Assembly: GCF_002159265.1 (NCBI RefSeq)
Contig: NZ_NFHG01000004.1
Location: 62,001-126,000, forward strand
Direction of reading: 5' to 3'
Origin: Flavonifractor sp. An82
Lineage (GTDB): Bacteria > Bacillota > Clostridia > Oscillospirales > Oscillospiraceae
Length of the DNA stretch: 64,000 nt
Shown here: in pieces, positions 33,508 to 42,196 of the stretch
How positions within the stretch are numbered: the stretch's first letter is position 1
How the letters are laid out: the number at the start of each line of letters is the position of its first letter
Position numbers and translations under genes: made by a program
Notes under the pieces: model-generated
Database searches by the model: none
Told to the model about the DNA's origin: nothing
The model's input: only the letters and a program-made list of their open reading frames with translations

Positions 33508-34716
33508 ATGAATCGACGCAATACCATAACGGCGGTGCTCTTTCTGCTGCTGATGACAGGGGGACTTCTGCTGCTGGCCACCTCTTTTTTCGGCCGGGAG
33601 GGCAGCTTTGAAACCCTGCTGAAAACCTTCGTCAGGGAAAAGGACCCCTCTGCGGTGCTGGAGGGGGCTGAGTCCGCCATCAACCAGGACCTGGACCGGG
33701 ATCATCTGTTCATTCAGCTCTACGGCGGAGTACAGCGGATCACCGGCCGCCGGGTGGTGGAGGACATGGTGGAGGGCAACACGGTGGCCAAGCTGACCAC
33801 CGGAGCCATCAACTTTGTTAATGTGAACGCGTCGGACTACACCCCCGACAGCGCCCAGCTCCACGCCCGGCAGACTGCAGACTTTGCCGAACAGCTGGAG
33901 GAGGCGGACATCCCCTACCTCTATGTCACCGCGCCCCAGAAGATCCAGCGGGGGACCCAGATGCTGCCCACGGGGCTGATGGAGTTCGGCAATGTGTGTG
34001 CCGACACCTTCCAGGCGGAGCTGGAGGCCCTGGATGTGCCCTATGTGGACCTTCGGCCCATGTTTGAGAGCAACGGTATCTATTCCGGCTGGTTTTTCAA
34101 CACCGACCACCACTGGAAGCCGGAGGCCGCCTTCTTTGCCTGGCAGAATCTGGCCCAGATCCTGGATGAGCGGTACGGATTCCATACCCCCACCTACCTG
34201 ACCCAGCCCTCCAACTGGACTACTACGGTGCTGGACGACTTTTTCCTGGGCAGCCAGGGCAAGCGGGTGGGCTCCCTCTACGCGGGGGTGGACGATTTCA
34301 CCATCTATACCCCCAAATTTGAGACCAGCCTCACCTACAGCAGCCCCACCAGCAACTTTGAACGGACAGGCTCCTTCAATGAATCGGTGTGCTTCCCCGA
34401 GCGGGTGGAGGAGAAGGACTGGTTCAACGGTAACCCCTATACCTACTATTCCGGCGGAGACTATGCCCTGGCCACCATGACCAACCATAAAAACCCCAAC
34501 GGCCCCAGGATCGTGCTGCTGCGGGAGTCCTTCTCCTGCGCCCTGGCTCCCTTCCTGGCCCTGTCCTGCTCGGAGCTGACCACCATCGACCTGCGCCATT
34601 TCCAGGGCGACCTGATGGAGACCATTGAGGGGCTGGAGCCCGATCTGGTGATGACCCTGTACACCGCCAGCACCACAGGGCTGGACAACATGTTTGCCTT
34701 TGAGGGGACGGAATAA
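33508..34716 (+). CDS. DHHW-domain protein (AlgJ/AlgX-like O-acetylation partner)
   Basis: A 402-residue protein with one N-terminal anchor helix (AVLFLLLMTGGLLLLATSFF) and an outer SGNH-like fold. The eponymous motif DHHW is at residues 200-203; the catalytic Ser is probably in LLRESFS near 335. It should take the acetyl group delivered by the MBOAT protein and place it on an extracytoplasmic glycan. RBS AAGGAG lies just upstream. Confidence 0.87.
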   Translation: MNRRNTITAVLFLLLMTGGLLLLATSFFGREGSFETLLKTFVREKDPSAVLEGAESAINQDLDRDHLFIQLYGGVQRITGRRVVEDMVEGNTVAKLTTGAINFVNVNASDYTPDSAQLHARQTADFAEQLEEADIPYLYVTAPQKIQRGTQMLPTGLMEFGNVCADTFQAELEALDVPYVDLRPMFESNGIYSGWFFNTDHHWKPEAAFFAWQNLAQILDERYGFHTPTYLTQPSNWTTTVLDDFFLGSQGKRVGSLYAGVDDFTIYTPKFETSLTYSSPTSNFERTGSFNESVCFPERVEEKDWFNGNPYTYYSGGDYALATMTNHKNPNGPRIVLLRESFSCALAPFLALSCSELTTIDLRHFQGDLMETIEGLEPDLVMTLYTASTTGLDNMFAFEGTE

Positions 34717-34726
34717 GAGATTGGAA

Positions 34727-35953
34727 ATGACGGAACTGAGGCCGTCGGTCAGACGGCTGGACTATCACTATATGGCCATGCAGGCGGGGTTTTGGGCCAT
34801 GTTTGCCGCCATTGTGGCCTACCAGACCGCCCTGCTGCTGGAGCGTGGCTTCTCCAACAGCGAAGCGGGACTGATGACGGCGGTGCGCTGTCTGGCGGGT
34901 ATTGTGTTCCAGCCCCTGCTGGGGGGCTTTGCTGACCGCCATCCCCGGCTTCCCCTGAAGCATATCGTCACCATCTCCATGGCCCTCTCCCTGGTTGCCG
35001 GGGTGTGGTACTGGCTTTCGCCGGGCATGGGCCTGTGGGAGACCACCCTGGTGTGGGTGGTCATCGGCGGACTGGAGGTGTCCTCCTATCCCCTGATGGA
35101 CGCCATGGCGGTGCAGTTCATCAACGAGGGGGTGCCCATCCGCTACAGCCTGGGCCGGGGCATCGGCTCCCTGGCCTACGCGGTGGTGTGTGTGGTGCTG
35201 GGCTTCCAGGCCGGACGTCTGGGGCTGGAGAGCACCCTGGTGACCCATCTGGTGCTGGTGGTGCTGGAGATCCTGCTGGTGGCTACCTATCCGGCCTACC
35301 GGGGCAAGGTCCGCCAGACGGGGGAGGAGGGGCCCAAACCCCAGTCCGCCCTGTCCCTGCTGCGCAGCAATCCCCGGTTCACCCTTATGCTGGCCGGTGT
35401 ATTTTTAGGCCTGACCGGCATCATGCCCCTGTCCAACTTCCTGGTGAACATCGTCACCAGCCGGGGAGGCAGCGAGGCCGATCTGGGCATCGCCCTCTTC
35501 CTCATGGGGGCCTCCGAGCTGCCCACCGCTTTCTTCTTCCAAAAGCTGCTGCGGCGGCTGGGCAGCGGAAGGCTGCTGCTGCTGAGCATGATCTTCGGCA
35601 CGCTAAAAGGGGTGCTGCTGCTGCTTACCTTCAACTGCCTGGGCGTGCTGGTGGTGCAGCCCATCCAGGTGTTGGGCTACGGCCTGTTCACTCCGGCGTC
35701 GGTATATTTCGTCAACGAGTCGGTGCCTGAGGCCGACCGGGTGCGGGGCCAGACCGTGATGATGGTGGCCTCCAACGGCCTGGGCGGCATGATGGGCGGC
35801 GTGCTGGCCGGCTGGACCCTGGATCTGGGGGGCGCCAACCTGATGCTCGTCGCCTGCATCGCCTCCGGCTGTCTGGGGGCCCTCCTCTGCCTGGCCTCCC
35901 TTGGGCTGGGCGGCGGAAAGAAAAACCGGGCAGTACAGGCGGAAAGACCCTGA
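34727..35953 (+). CDS. MFS transporter
   Basis: A 408-residue twelve-helix carrier of the LacY/nucleoside-H+ symporter-like branch (MFS_1-like): GGFADRHPRLP in loop 2-3, YSLGRGIGSLAYAV in helix 5, and a central loop near GEEGPKPQS. It starts 10 bases after the DHHW gene and may belong to that operon. The ribosome site (GATTGGA) is weak and the start therefore somewhat uncertain. Substrate unknown. Confidence 0.82.
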   Translation: MTELRPSVRRLDYHYMAMQAGFWAMFAAIVAYQTALLLERGFSNSEAGLMTAVRCLAGIVFQPLLGGFADRHPRLPLKHIVTISMALSLVAGVWYWLSPGMGLWETTLVWVVIGGLEVSSYPLMDAMAVQFINEGVPIRYSLGRGIGSLAYAVVCVVLGFQAGRLGLESTLVTHLVLVVLEILLVATYPAYRGKVRQTGEEGPKPQSALSLLRSNPRFTLMLAGVFLGLTGIMPLSNFLVNIVTSRGGSEADLGIALFLMGASELPTAFFFQKLLRRLGSGRLLLLSMIFGTLKGVLLLLTFNCLGVLVVQPIQVLGYGLFTPASVYFVNESVPEADRVRGQTVMMVASNGLGGMMGGVLAGWTLDLGGANLMLVACIASGCLGALLCLASLGLGGGKKNRAVQAERP

Positions 35954-35982
35954 AAAAGCAAAACAGACGCAAAAAAAGCAAG

Positions 35983-36022
35983 AAAAAAGGACTGTCTCCA
36001 AGTTGCGAGATAGTCCTTTTTT
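35983..36022 (+). terminator. Terminator after the MFS gene
   Basis: 16-bp arms (AAAAAAGGACTGTCTC, one G-T pair) followed by a T run. Confidence 0.85.
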
Positions 36023-36175
36023 GCTGATTTTTGAGAACTTTTTCTAAAAAATTATGATGGAAAACTCCGGAAATCGGGCAAAATGAAAATTACCTCTATG
36101 CAAAACGGAAAGATTGGTGTATGATAGTCCCGGTTTTGAAGAGTCATATTTGTATACCTGTTATGGAGGTAGGAA

Positions 36176-37609
36176 ATGAGAAAGACAAAAATCATCTGCA
36201 CCTTGGGCCCCGCCGTGGACAATGAGGAGACCATCCGTCAGCTGATCCTGGGCGGCATGGACGCTGCCCGCTTCAACTTCTCTCACGGTACCCACGCCGA
36301 GCAGCTGGCCCGGCTGACCATGCTGAAGTCCGTCCGGGATACCCTGGGCCGCCCTGTGGCCACCATCCTGGACACCAAGGGACCCGAGATCCGTATCAAG
36401 TCCTTTGTGGGCGGTCCCATCACCCTGGAGAAGGGCCAGAGCTTTATGCTGAGCACCGACGAGGTGGAGGGCAACGAGAAGCAGGTGTCTGTTACCTATC
36501 TGAATCTGCATGAGGAAGTGGGCCCCGGCTGCCGCATTCTGGTGGACGACGGTCTGATCGAGCTGCTGGTGGAGAAGGTGGAGGGACACAACATCTTCTG
36601 CACCGTGGAAAACGGCGGCCCCCTGTCCAACAATAAATCCATCAACATCCCCGATGTGAGCATCATGCTGCCCTCCCTGACCGACAAGGACAAGGACGAC
36701 CTGAAGTTCGCCGCGGAGAACGACTTTGACTTTATCGCCGCTTCCTTCGTCCGGAAGGCCAGCGACGTGGAGGATATCCGTGCCGAGCTGCGCAAGCACG
36801 AGGGCGGCGAGAACATCCGCATCATTGCCAAGATCGAGAACCGGGAGGGCGTGGACAACCTGGAGTCCATCCTTGAGGCCGCCGACGGCGTCATGGTGGC
36901 CCGGGGCGACCTGGGCGTGGAGATCCCCGCCCATGAGGTGCCCATCCTCCAGAAGAGAATGATCAAGGCCACCATCCGTCAGGGCAAGCCCGTCATCACC
37001 GCCACCCAGATGCTGGACTCCATGATCCGCAATCCCCGGCCCACCCGTGCCGAGGTGTCCGACGTGGCCAACGCCGTGTTTGACGGCACCTCCTGCGTGA
37101 TGCTCTCCGGCGAGACCGCCTCCGGCAAGTACCCGGTGGACGCCCTCCACACCATGGTGGACGTGGTCACCTCTGCTGAGAACTCCATCAGCTACTGGCG
37201 CCGCTTCCGGGAGCGCAACCTGCTGCCCGAGATCGGCGGCATCAACGACGCCATCACCCACTCCTGCTGCCTGACCGCTATGGACCTGGACGCCACCGCC
37301 ATCCTGGCCGCCACCAAGTCCGGCTACACCGCCAAGGTGATCTCCCGCTTCCGTCCCGCCTGCCCCATTGTGGCCCTGTGCCAGAGCGAGTCTACCCGCC
37401 GCCAGCTGGCCATTTCCTGGGGCGTGAAGCCTCTGCTGTCCGGCGAGGTGGATTCCACCGACCGGATGTTCTCCCTGGCTGTGGACGTGGCCCGCAAGGA
37501 GGGCGTCGTGAAGCCCGGTGAGACCGTGGTCATCACCGCCGGTGTGCCTCTGGGCAAGTCCGGTACCACCAACCTGATCAAGGCTGAAGTGGTAAGCGAG
37601 CCTGTGTAA
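36176..37609 (+). CDS. pyk: Pyruvate kinase
   Basis: A 477-residue type I enzyme, final ATP-forming step of glycolysis. Visible: KTKIICTLGPA at the start, ARFNFSHGTH (residues 31-40), LDTKGPEIRI, the catalytic Lys in IIAKIENREGVDN (about 222-234), and the ARGDLGVEIP metal site (about 242). A standard C-terminal allosteric domain ends the protein. It lacks the extra PEP-utiliser-like domain of Bacillus and Clostridium forms. RBS GGAGGTAGGA. Confidence 0.96.
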   Translation: MRKTKIICTLGPAVDNEETIRQLILGGMDAARFNFSHGTHAEQLARLTMLKSVRDTLGRPVATILDTKGPEIRIKSFVGGPITLEKGQSFMLSTDEVEGNEKQVSVTYLNLHEEVGPGCRILVDDGLIELLVEKVEGHNIFCTVENGGPLSNNKSINIPDVSIMLPSLTDKDKDDLKFAAENDFDFIAASFVRKASDVEDIRAELRKHEGGENIRIIAKIENREGVDNLESILEAADGVMVARGDLGVEIPAHEVPILQKRMIKATIRQGKPVITATQMLDSMIRNPRPTRAEVSDVANAVFDGTSCVMLSGETASGKYPVDALHTMVDVVTSAENSISYWRRFRERNLLPEIGGINDAITHSCCLTAMDLDATAILAATKSGYTAKVISRFRPACPIVALCQSESTRRQLAISWGVKPLLSGEVDSTDRMFSLAVDVARKEGVVKPGETVVITAGVPLGKSGTTNLIKAEVVSEPV

Positions 37610-37631
37610 GGCCCGCCCCTTCCCAAGCATA

Positions 37632-37667
37632 AAAAGCAGCCCCTGCCATGCGGCAGGGGCTGCTTTT
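37632..37667. terminator. Bidirectional terminator between pyk and pdxY-like gene
   Basis: 16-bp arms AAAAGCAGCCCCTGCC with a four-base loop. Confidence 0.88.
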
Positions 37668-37678
37668 CATTTGGAGGA

Positions 37679-38509
37679 TCAATCGAGCCGCCGGACCAGA
37701 TAGGGGATGGCTCGCTCAAATTCAACGCCGTACCAGTTGGCGTCGGGGGTATCCAGGGTCATCCGGATGGATTCCACCGTGTAATCGGCGGCCAGAGCCA
37801 GGGCGTCCCCCAGCGCCATGCCCCGCATGAGGCCGCCCACGCAGGTGGAGGCGAACACGTCGCCGGTGCCGTGGAAGCTGGCGGGCAGGTGGTCGGCAAA
37901 GTAGCTGCCGTATACGCCGGTCTCCTTGTCGTAGTACATGACGCCCAGCTTGCCCGGCTCAAAGCTGACGCCGGTGAGGGCCACGTACCGGGGCCCCAGA
38001 GCGGCCAGAGCCTGGAGCATCTCCTTGATATAGTCCTCGTCCTGTTCGGTGCGGTAGGGCAGGCCGGTGAGCAGGCTGGCTTCGGTGAGGTTGGGGAGGA
38101 TCAGGTCGGCCTTGGCGCACACTCTGGCCATCTGGGCGGGGAAGTCGGGGCCGAAGGCGGGGTAGAGCTTACCGTTGTCCGCCATCACCGGGTCCACCAC
38201 AATGAGGCTGCCTTCCCGGCGAAAGGCGTCGAAGAAGGCGGACACGTCGTCGATCTGCTGGGCGGAGGCCAGATAGCCGGTGTAGATGGCGTCAAAGCCC
38301 AGCTCACGCTCCTGCCAGTGGGCGGCAATGGGGGAGATCTGGTCGGTGAGATCCTTGCAGGTAAAGCCGGAGAACATGGTGTGGGTGGACAGCACCGCCG
38401 TGGGAAGAATGGAGCACTCCACCCCCATGGCCGAAATGATAGGCAGGGCCACCGTCAGGGAGCACTTGCCCACACAGGAGATGTCCTGAATACTGACGAT
38501 CCGTTTCAA
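37679..38509 (-). CDS. pdxY: Pyridoxamine/pyridoxal kinase (PdxY/PdxK type)
   Basis: A 276-residue PfkB/ribokinase-fold kinase phosphorylating B6 vitamers to the cofactor forms. The N-terminus KRIVSIQDISCVGKCSLTVA without break to LPIISAMG is distinctive for the family. VVDPVMADNGKLY (about 105) and the anion hole FHGTGDVFAS (about 214-223, catalytic Asp) are present. The TTG at 38509 is preferred: AAGGA then lies about ten bases upstream, whereas the GTG at 38518 abuts it. PLP demand fits the nearby tryptophanase and aminomutase. Confidence 0.87.
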   Translation of the reverse strand: MKRIVSIQDISCVGKCSLTVALPIISAMGVECSILPTAVLSTHTMFSGFTCKDLTDQISPIAAHWQERELGFDAIYTGYLASAQQIDDVSAFFDAFRREGSLIVVDPVMADNGKLYPAFGPDFPAQMARVCAKADLILPNLTEASLLTGLPYRTEQDEDYIKEMLQALAALGPRYVALTGVSFEPGKLGVMYYDKETGVYGSYFADHLPASFHGTGDVFASTCVGGLMRGMALGDALALAADYTVESIRMTLDTPDANWYGVEFERAIPYLVRRLD

Positions 38510-38578
38510 AAACCGCACTTCCTTTTCAATATCGTTGGGTGCAGTATAACAGAGAAACTGACCTGATTAAAGTGTCAC

Positions 38579-38622
38579 ATATCGCTTTTTTAATAAGGCC
38601 AGATATGGAAAAAACAGCGATA
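38579..38622. repeat. Inverted repeat between divergent genes
   Basis: ATATCGCTTTTTT and AAAAAACAGCGATAT form a near-perfect dyad around a 16-18-base centre, upstream of the promoter at 38639. It could be an operator or a cruciform. Confidence 0.5.
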
Positions 38623-38638
38623 TCTGCCCTTTCAGCGG

Positions 38639-38667
38639 TTGCACATCGCAGTTCAGACGTATATAAT
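38639..38667 (+). promoter_or_regulatory. Promoter of the nucleotidyltransferase-kinase pair
   Basis: TTGCAC and TATAAT with a 17-base spacer; leader of about 115 bases. Confidence 0.75.
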
Positions 38668-38789
38668 AAATAAGATCGGTTGAAAAAGCCGAATCTCAGC
38701 GGAAAATCCTACTATTCTATTACCATTTCCCCCCTTTGGACCGGCAGGCAAGGAACCGGACGGGGGAGAGGAAGGAAGGAAACAGAGGC

Positions 38790-39734
38790 ATGAAGAAGCC
38801 TGTTCTTGTGGTCATGGCCGCCGGCATGGGCAGCCGCTACGGCGGTCTCAAGCAGATCGACCCCGTGGGGGGCCACGGTCAGATGATCATTGACTACTCC
38901 ATCTATGACGCCCGACGGGCGGGATTTGAGACGGTGGTGTTTGTCATCAAGCACCAGATCGAGGATACCTTCAAGGCCGCCATCGGCGACCGGCTCAGCA
39001 AGGTCATTGACGTGAAGTACGCCTACCAGGAGCTGGACGACCTGCCCGAGGGCTACGCCGTGCCCGCCGGCCGGGTGAAGCCCTGGGGTACCTGCCACGC
39101 GGTGCTGGCCGCCCGGAAGATTGTGGATGGCCCCTTTGCTGTCATCAACTCCGACGACTACTATGGCCCCCAGGCTTTTAGGGAGATCTACCAGTACCTG
39201 GAGAGCCATCCCGACCAGCCCGGCTGCTATGAGTACGCCATGGTGGGCTACCGCCTGGGCAATACCGTCACCGAGCACGGCCATGTGGCCCGGGGCGTGT
39301 GTGCCGAGGAGGGGGACCACTACCTGAAAGAGGTGGTGGAGCATACCCACATTGAGAAGGACGGGGAGGACGCCCGCTATACCGAAGATGACGGGGCCAC
39401 CTGGACCCACCTCAGCGGCGATACCATCGTGTCCATGAACCTGTGGGGCTTCACGAACAGCTTCCTCACCGAGGCCCAGGCCCGGTTCCCCGCCTTCCTG
39501 GACAAGACCCTGGCGGAAAACCCGGAGAAAGGGGAGTACTTCCTGCCCAGCGTGGTGACCCAGCTGCTGGAGGAGGGCAAGGCCCGGGTGAAGGTGCTGC
39601 GCAGCGCCGACAAGTGGTACGGCGTCACCTACCGGGAGGACAAGCCGGTGGTGGTGGCGGCCGTCAAAGCCATGACCCGGGCCGGACTCTATCCCGATGA
39701 TCTGTGGGGAGCGTGTACCAATGGCGCCTGCTGA
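38790..39734 (+). CDS. Sugar-phosphate nucleotidyltransferase
   Basis: A 314-residue NTP_transferase-fold protein. The nucleotide motif is VVMAAGMGSRYGGLKQIDPVG (GxGxR-like), metal/sugar contacts include VINSDDYYG (about 115) and LWGFTNSFL. It should couple a sugar 1-phosphate with UTP or another NTP. The downstream kinase, overlapping by 14 bases, would supply the sugar 1-phosphate. That pairing suggests salvage of free N-acetylhexosamine to UDP-HexNAc; the nucleotide and sugar are inferences. Confidence 0.8.
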   Translation: MKKPVLVVMAAGMGSRYGGLKQIDPVGGHGQMIIDYSIYDARRAGFETVVFVIKHQIEDTFKAAIGDRLSKVIDVKYAYQELDDLPEGYAVPAGRVKPWGTCHAVLAARKIVDGPFAVINSDDYYGPQAFREIYQYLESHPDQPGCYEYAMVGYRLGNTVTEHGHVARGVCAEEGDHYLKEVVEHTHIEKDGEDARYTEDDGATWTHLSGDTIVSMNLWGFTNSFLTEAQARFPAFLDKTLAENPEKGEYFLPSVVTQLLEEGKARVKVLRSADKWYGVTYREDKPVVVAAVKAMTRAGLYPDDLWGACTNGAC

Positions 39735-40830
39735 ACAGTACTTACAGAAGGCTTTGGATGCCTTTGACTTCGGCGGCCAGGTGGTGGGGGCCGTGCGCTT
39801 CGGCTCCGGCCATATCAACGACACCTTCTGCGTCCATACCCAGCCGGGGGAGGACCCCTGCCGCCGGTTCATCCTTCAGCGGATCTCCCCCAGCGCCTTC
39901 CACCATCCCGAGCAGGTGATGGCCAACATCGCCGGGGTGACCAGCCATCTGAAAAAGGAGATCGCCGCCCAGGGGGGCGACCCGGAGCGGGAGACCCTTT
40001 CCCTGTGTCAGGCCAGGGACGGCAGATGCTTCTATACCGATCCGGAGGGGGGCGCCTGGCGGGTGTATCCCTTCCTGGAGGGTACCATGTGCCTCCAGTC
40101 CGCCGATACCCCGGAGCGGTTTGCCGCCTCGGCCCGGGCCTTTGGCAAGTTCCAGCGGATGCTGAAGGACTATCCCGCGGACACCCTGTATGAGACCATT
40201 CCCCACTTCCATGACACCGAGGCCCGGTTGGCAAAGCTGAAGGAAGTGGTGGCCGCCGACCCCATGGGCCGGGTGAAGGATGTGGGCCCTGAGCTGGCCT
40301 TTGTGGCCGCCCGTGAGGGGGATTGCTCCGTGGTGCTCCAGGCCCTGCGCAGCGGAGAGCTGCCCCTGCGGGTCACCCACAACGACACCAAGCTGAACAA
40401 TGTGCTGCTGGACCGGACCACCGGCGAGGCGGTATGCGTCATCGACCTGGATACCGTGATGCCCGGCCTGTCCATCAACGACTTCGGCGACTCCATCCGG
40501 TTCGGGGCCAACCACTGCGCCGAGGACGAGACCGACCTGGACAAGGTGAATTTTGACTTAAACCTCTTTGACGCCTACACCCGGGGCTTCCTGGAGGGAG
40601 CAGAGGGGGCCTTTACCCCCGCCGAGCTGGACTACCTGCCCTGGGGCGCCCGGCTCATCACCCTGGAGTGCGGCATCCGCTTCCTCACCGACTATCTGGA
40701 GGGGGACCACTACTTCCGCATCCACCGGCCCGGCCAGAACCTGGACCGGTGCCGCACCCAGTTCAAGCTGGTGGCCGATATGGAGGCCTGCTGGGACAAG
40801 ATGTGCTCTGTAGTGGACCGGTATCGGTAA
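39721..40830 (+). CDS. Aminoglycoside-phosphotransferase-fold sugar kinase (NahK-like)
   Basis: A 369-residue APH-type kinase. Catalytic loop HNDTKLNNVLLD (about 220-231; Asp222 likely the base) and metal motif VIDLDTVMPG (about 241, the DFD/DLD site) are intact. Overall it resembles N-acetylhexosamine 1-kinase of bifidobacterial mucin pathways (GSGHINDTFCV near the N-terminus is shared by that group). The ATG at 39721 overlaps the preceding gene, with GGGAGCG upstream. It ends at a strong terminator. Confidence 0.8.
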   Translation: MAPAEQYLQKALDAFDFGGQVVGAVRFGSGHINDTFCVHTQPGEDPCRRFILQRISPSAFHHPEQVMANIAGVTSHLKKEIAAQGGDPERETLSLCQARDGRCFYTDPEGGAWRVYPFLEGTMCLQSADTPERFAASARAFGKFQRMLKDYPADTLYETIPHFHDTEARLAKLKEVVAADPMGRVKDVGPELAFVAAREGDCSVVLQALRSGELPLRVTHNDTKLNNVLLDRTTGEAVCVIDLDTVMPGLSINDFGDSIRFGANHCAEDETDLDKVNFDLNLFDAYTRGFLEGAEGAFTPAELDYLPWGARLITLECGIRFLTDYLEGDHYFRIHRPGQNLDRCRTQFKLVADMEACWDKMCSVVDRYR

Positions 40831-40838
40831 GAAAAATG

Positions 40839-40881
40839 AAAACCCGTTGTTTTATCCGACTTGGATAAAACAACGGGTTTT
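40839..40881. terminator. Bidirectional terminator after the kinase gene
   Basis: 19-bp perfect arms (AAAACCCGTTGTTTTATCC) and a five-base loop. Confidence 0.9.
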
Positions 40882-40896
40882 GCGTTTTACAGAGAA

Positions 40897-42177
40897 TCAG
40901 GCCAGTTCCAATTCCGGGAAGGGCTGTTCCACCAGGGAACCGGCGCAGTAGCGGGCGGCAATGTTCCGATCGTCCCCGTCATAGAGGAACTGTTCCAGCC
41001 GCTCAAAGGGGGTGCGCTCCACCAGGGCGTCCAGCGCAGAGGGGCGGAGCACCAGGGCGTCAAAGTCAAAGCCGGGCAGGAAGGCCCCCACGTCCCCGAA
41101 GAAGGAGCCCGCTCCCCGGGTGGCCAGATAGAAGGCCTCTGTCAGAGAGAGGGAAGACTGGTCGGGATGATGGAGCCAGTTTAGCTTGGAGGTCTGCACG
41201 GTGGCAGTGATGCTGCGAGCCAGGTTGGCGGTGTGGCCGCCGGCCACGTCGCTGGCCACGCAGCACCGCAGGCCCAGGCTCAGGTTCTGCCGCAGGGGCA
41301 TGATGCCGCTGGACAGGTTGGTGTTGGACAGGGCGCAGTGGGCCAGCATGACCTCCTTCTCCCGCAGCAGATCCTTCTCTCTGTCGGACAGGTGGATGGC
41401 GTGGGCCATAATGGTCCTGCCCCGGGGCAGCAGGCCGTAATCTTCATAGACCTGGGTGTAGGTGGGGATATCCGGGTGAAGCTGGGCCACCCAGGCCACC
41501 TCGCTGGGGTTTTCCGACAGATGGGACTGGACAGGCAGGGCGTACCGCTCCGCAAGGACGCCCAGGCCGTCCATCAGCATGGGGGTGGTGGAGGGGACGA
41601 ACCGGGGGGTGAGGATGAAGCCGGTGTGGCGCAGCTCCTCCCGGCTGCGGCAGATCAGTTCCTCCGTGTCCGCCAGGGAGGCCATGGTGTCCTCCTTTAA
41701 ATCGTCAGGGGAGTTGCGGTCCATGTTCACCTTGCCGATGAGGCCCCGGAGACCGGATTGCTCGGTCAGCTCCATCAGGCGCCAGGCGGCCTCCTTGTGG
41801 ATGGTGGTAAAGGCGGAGAAACGCAGGGTACCTACCGCCCACAGGTGATTGAGGAAGGCCTTCCACGCCCGCTCGGCAAAGGAGAGGTCCCCGAAGCGGC
41901 CCTCCGCCGGGAAGGTGTAGGTCTCCAGCCAGGGCAGCAGCTCCTTGTCGTAGCCGATGCCCCGGTTGATGATCTGGGGGGCGTGGATGTGCAGGTCGGT
42001 AAAGGCGGGGATGATGAGGGCGTCCCCCCAGTCGGTCACCGGCTGTCCCTCATATTCCGGGGGCAGAGTGTCGTACAGTCCCACCACCCTGGCGCGGTCG
42101 GTGATCAAAAAGGCGTTGGGCCGGATCTCCAGCGCCCCCAGGGCGGGGGTGTGGAGAAAGGTTCCTTTCAGGATCAT
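40897..42177 (-). CDS. guaD: Guanine deaminase (amidohydrolase)
   Basis: A 426-residue metal-dependent amidohydrolase turning guanine into xanthine. The strand-1 metal site is PAFTDLHIHAPQ (HxH), with QSHLSEN (His), MAHAIHLSD (His) and VASDVAGGH (Asp) further on: the full ligand set. TDLHIHAPQ with Gln after Pro is diagnostic for guanine deaminase. The ATG at 42177 follows GGAAAGGAGTATCCC, a leader nearly identical to that of the upstream TraB/GumN gene. Confidence 0.9.
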   Translation of the reverse strand: MILKGTFLHTPALGALEIRPNAFLITDRARVVGLYDTLPPEYEGQPVTDWGDALIIPAFTDLHIHAPQIINRGIGYDKELLPWLETYTFPAEGRFGDLSFAERAWKAFLNHLWAVGTLRFSAFTTIHKEAAWRLMELTEQSGLRGLIGKVNMDRNSPDDLKEDTMASLADTEELICRSREELRHTGFILTPRFVPSTTPMLMDGLGVLAERYALPVQSHLSENPSEVAWVAQLHPDIPTYTQVYEDYGLLPRGRTIMAHAIHLSDREKDLLREKEVMLAHCALSNTNLSSGIMPLRQNLSLGLRCCVASDVAGGHTANLARSITATVQTSKLNWLHHPDQSSLSLTEAFYLATRGAGSFFGDVGAFLPGFDFDALVLRPSALDALVERTPFERLEQFLYDGDDRNIAARYCAGSLVEQPFPELELA

Positions 42178-42196
42178 GGGATACTCCTTTCCAGAG

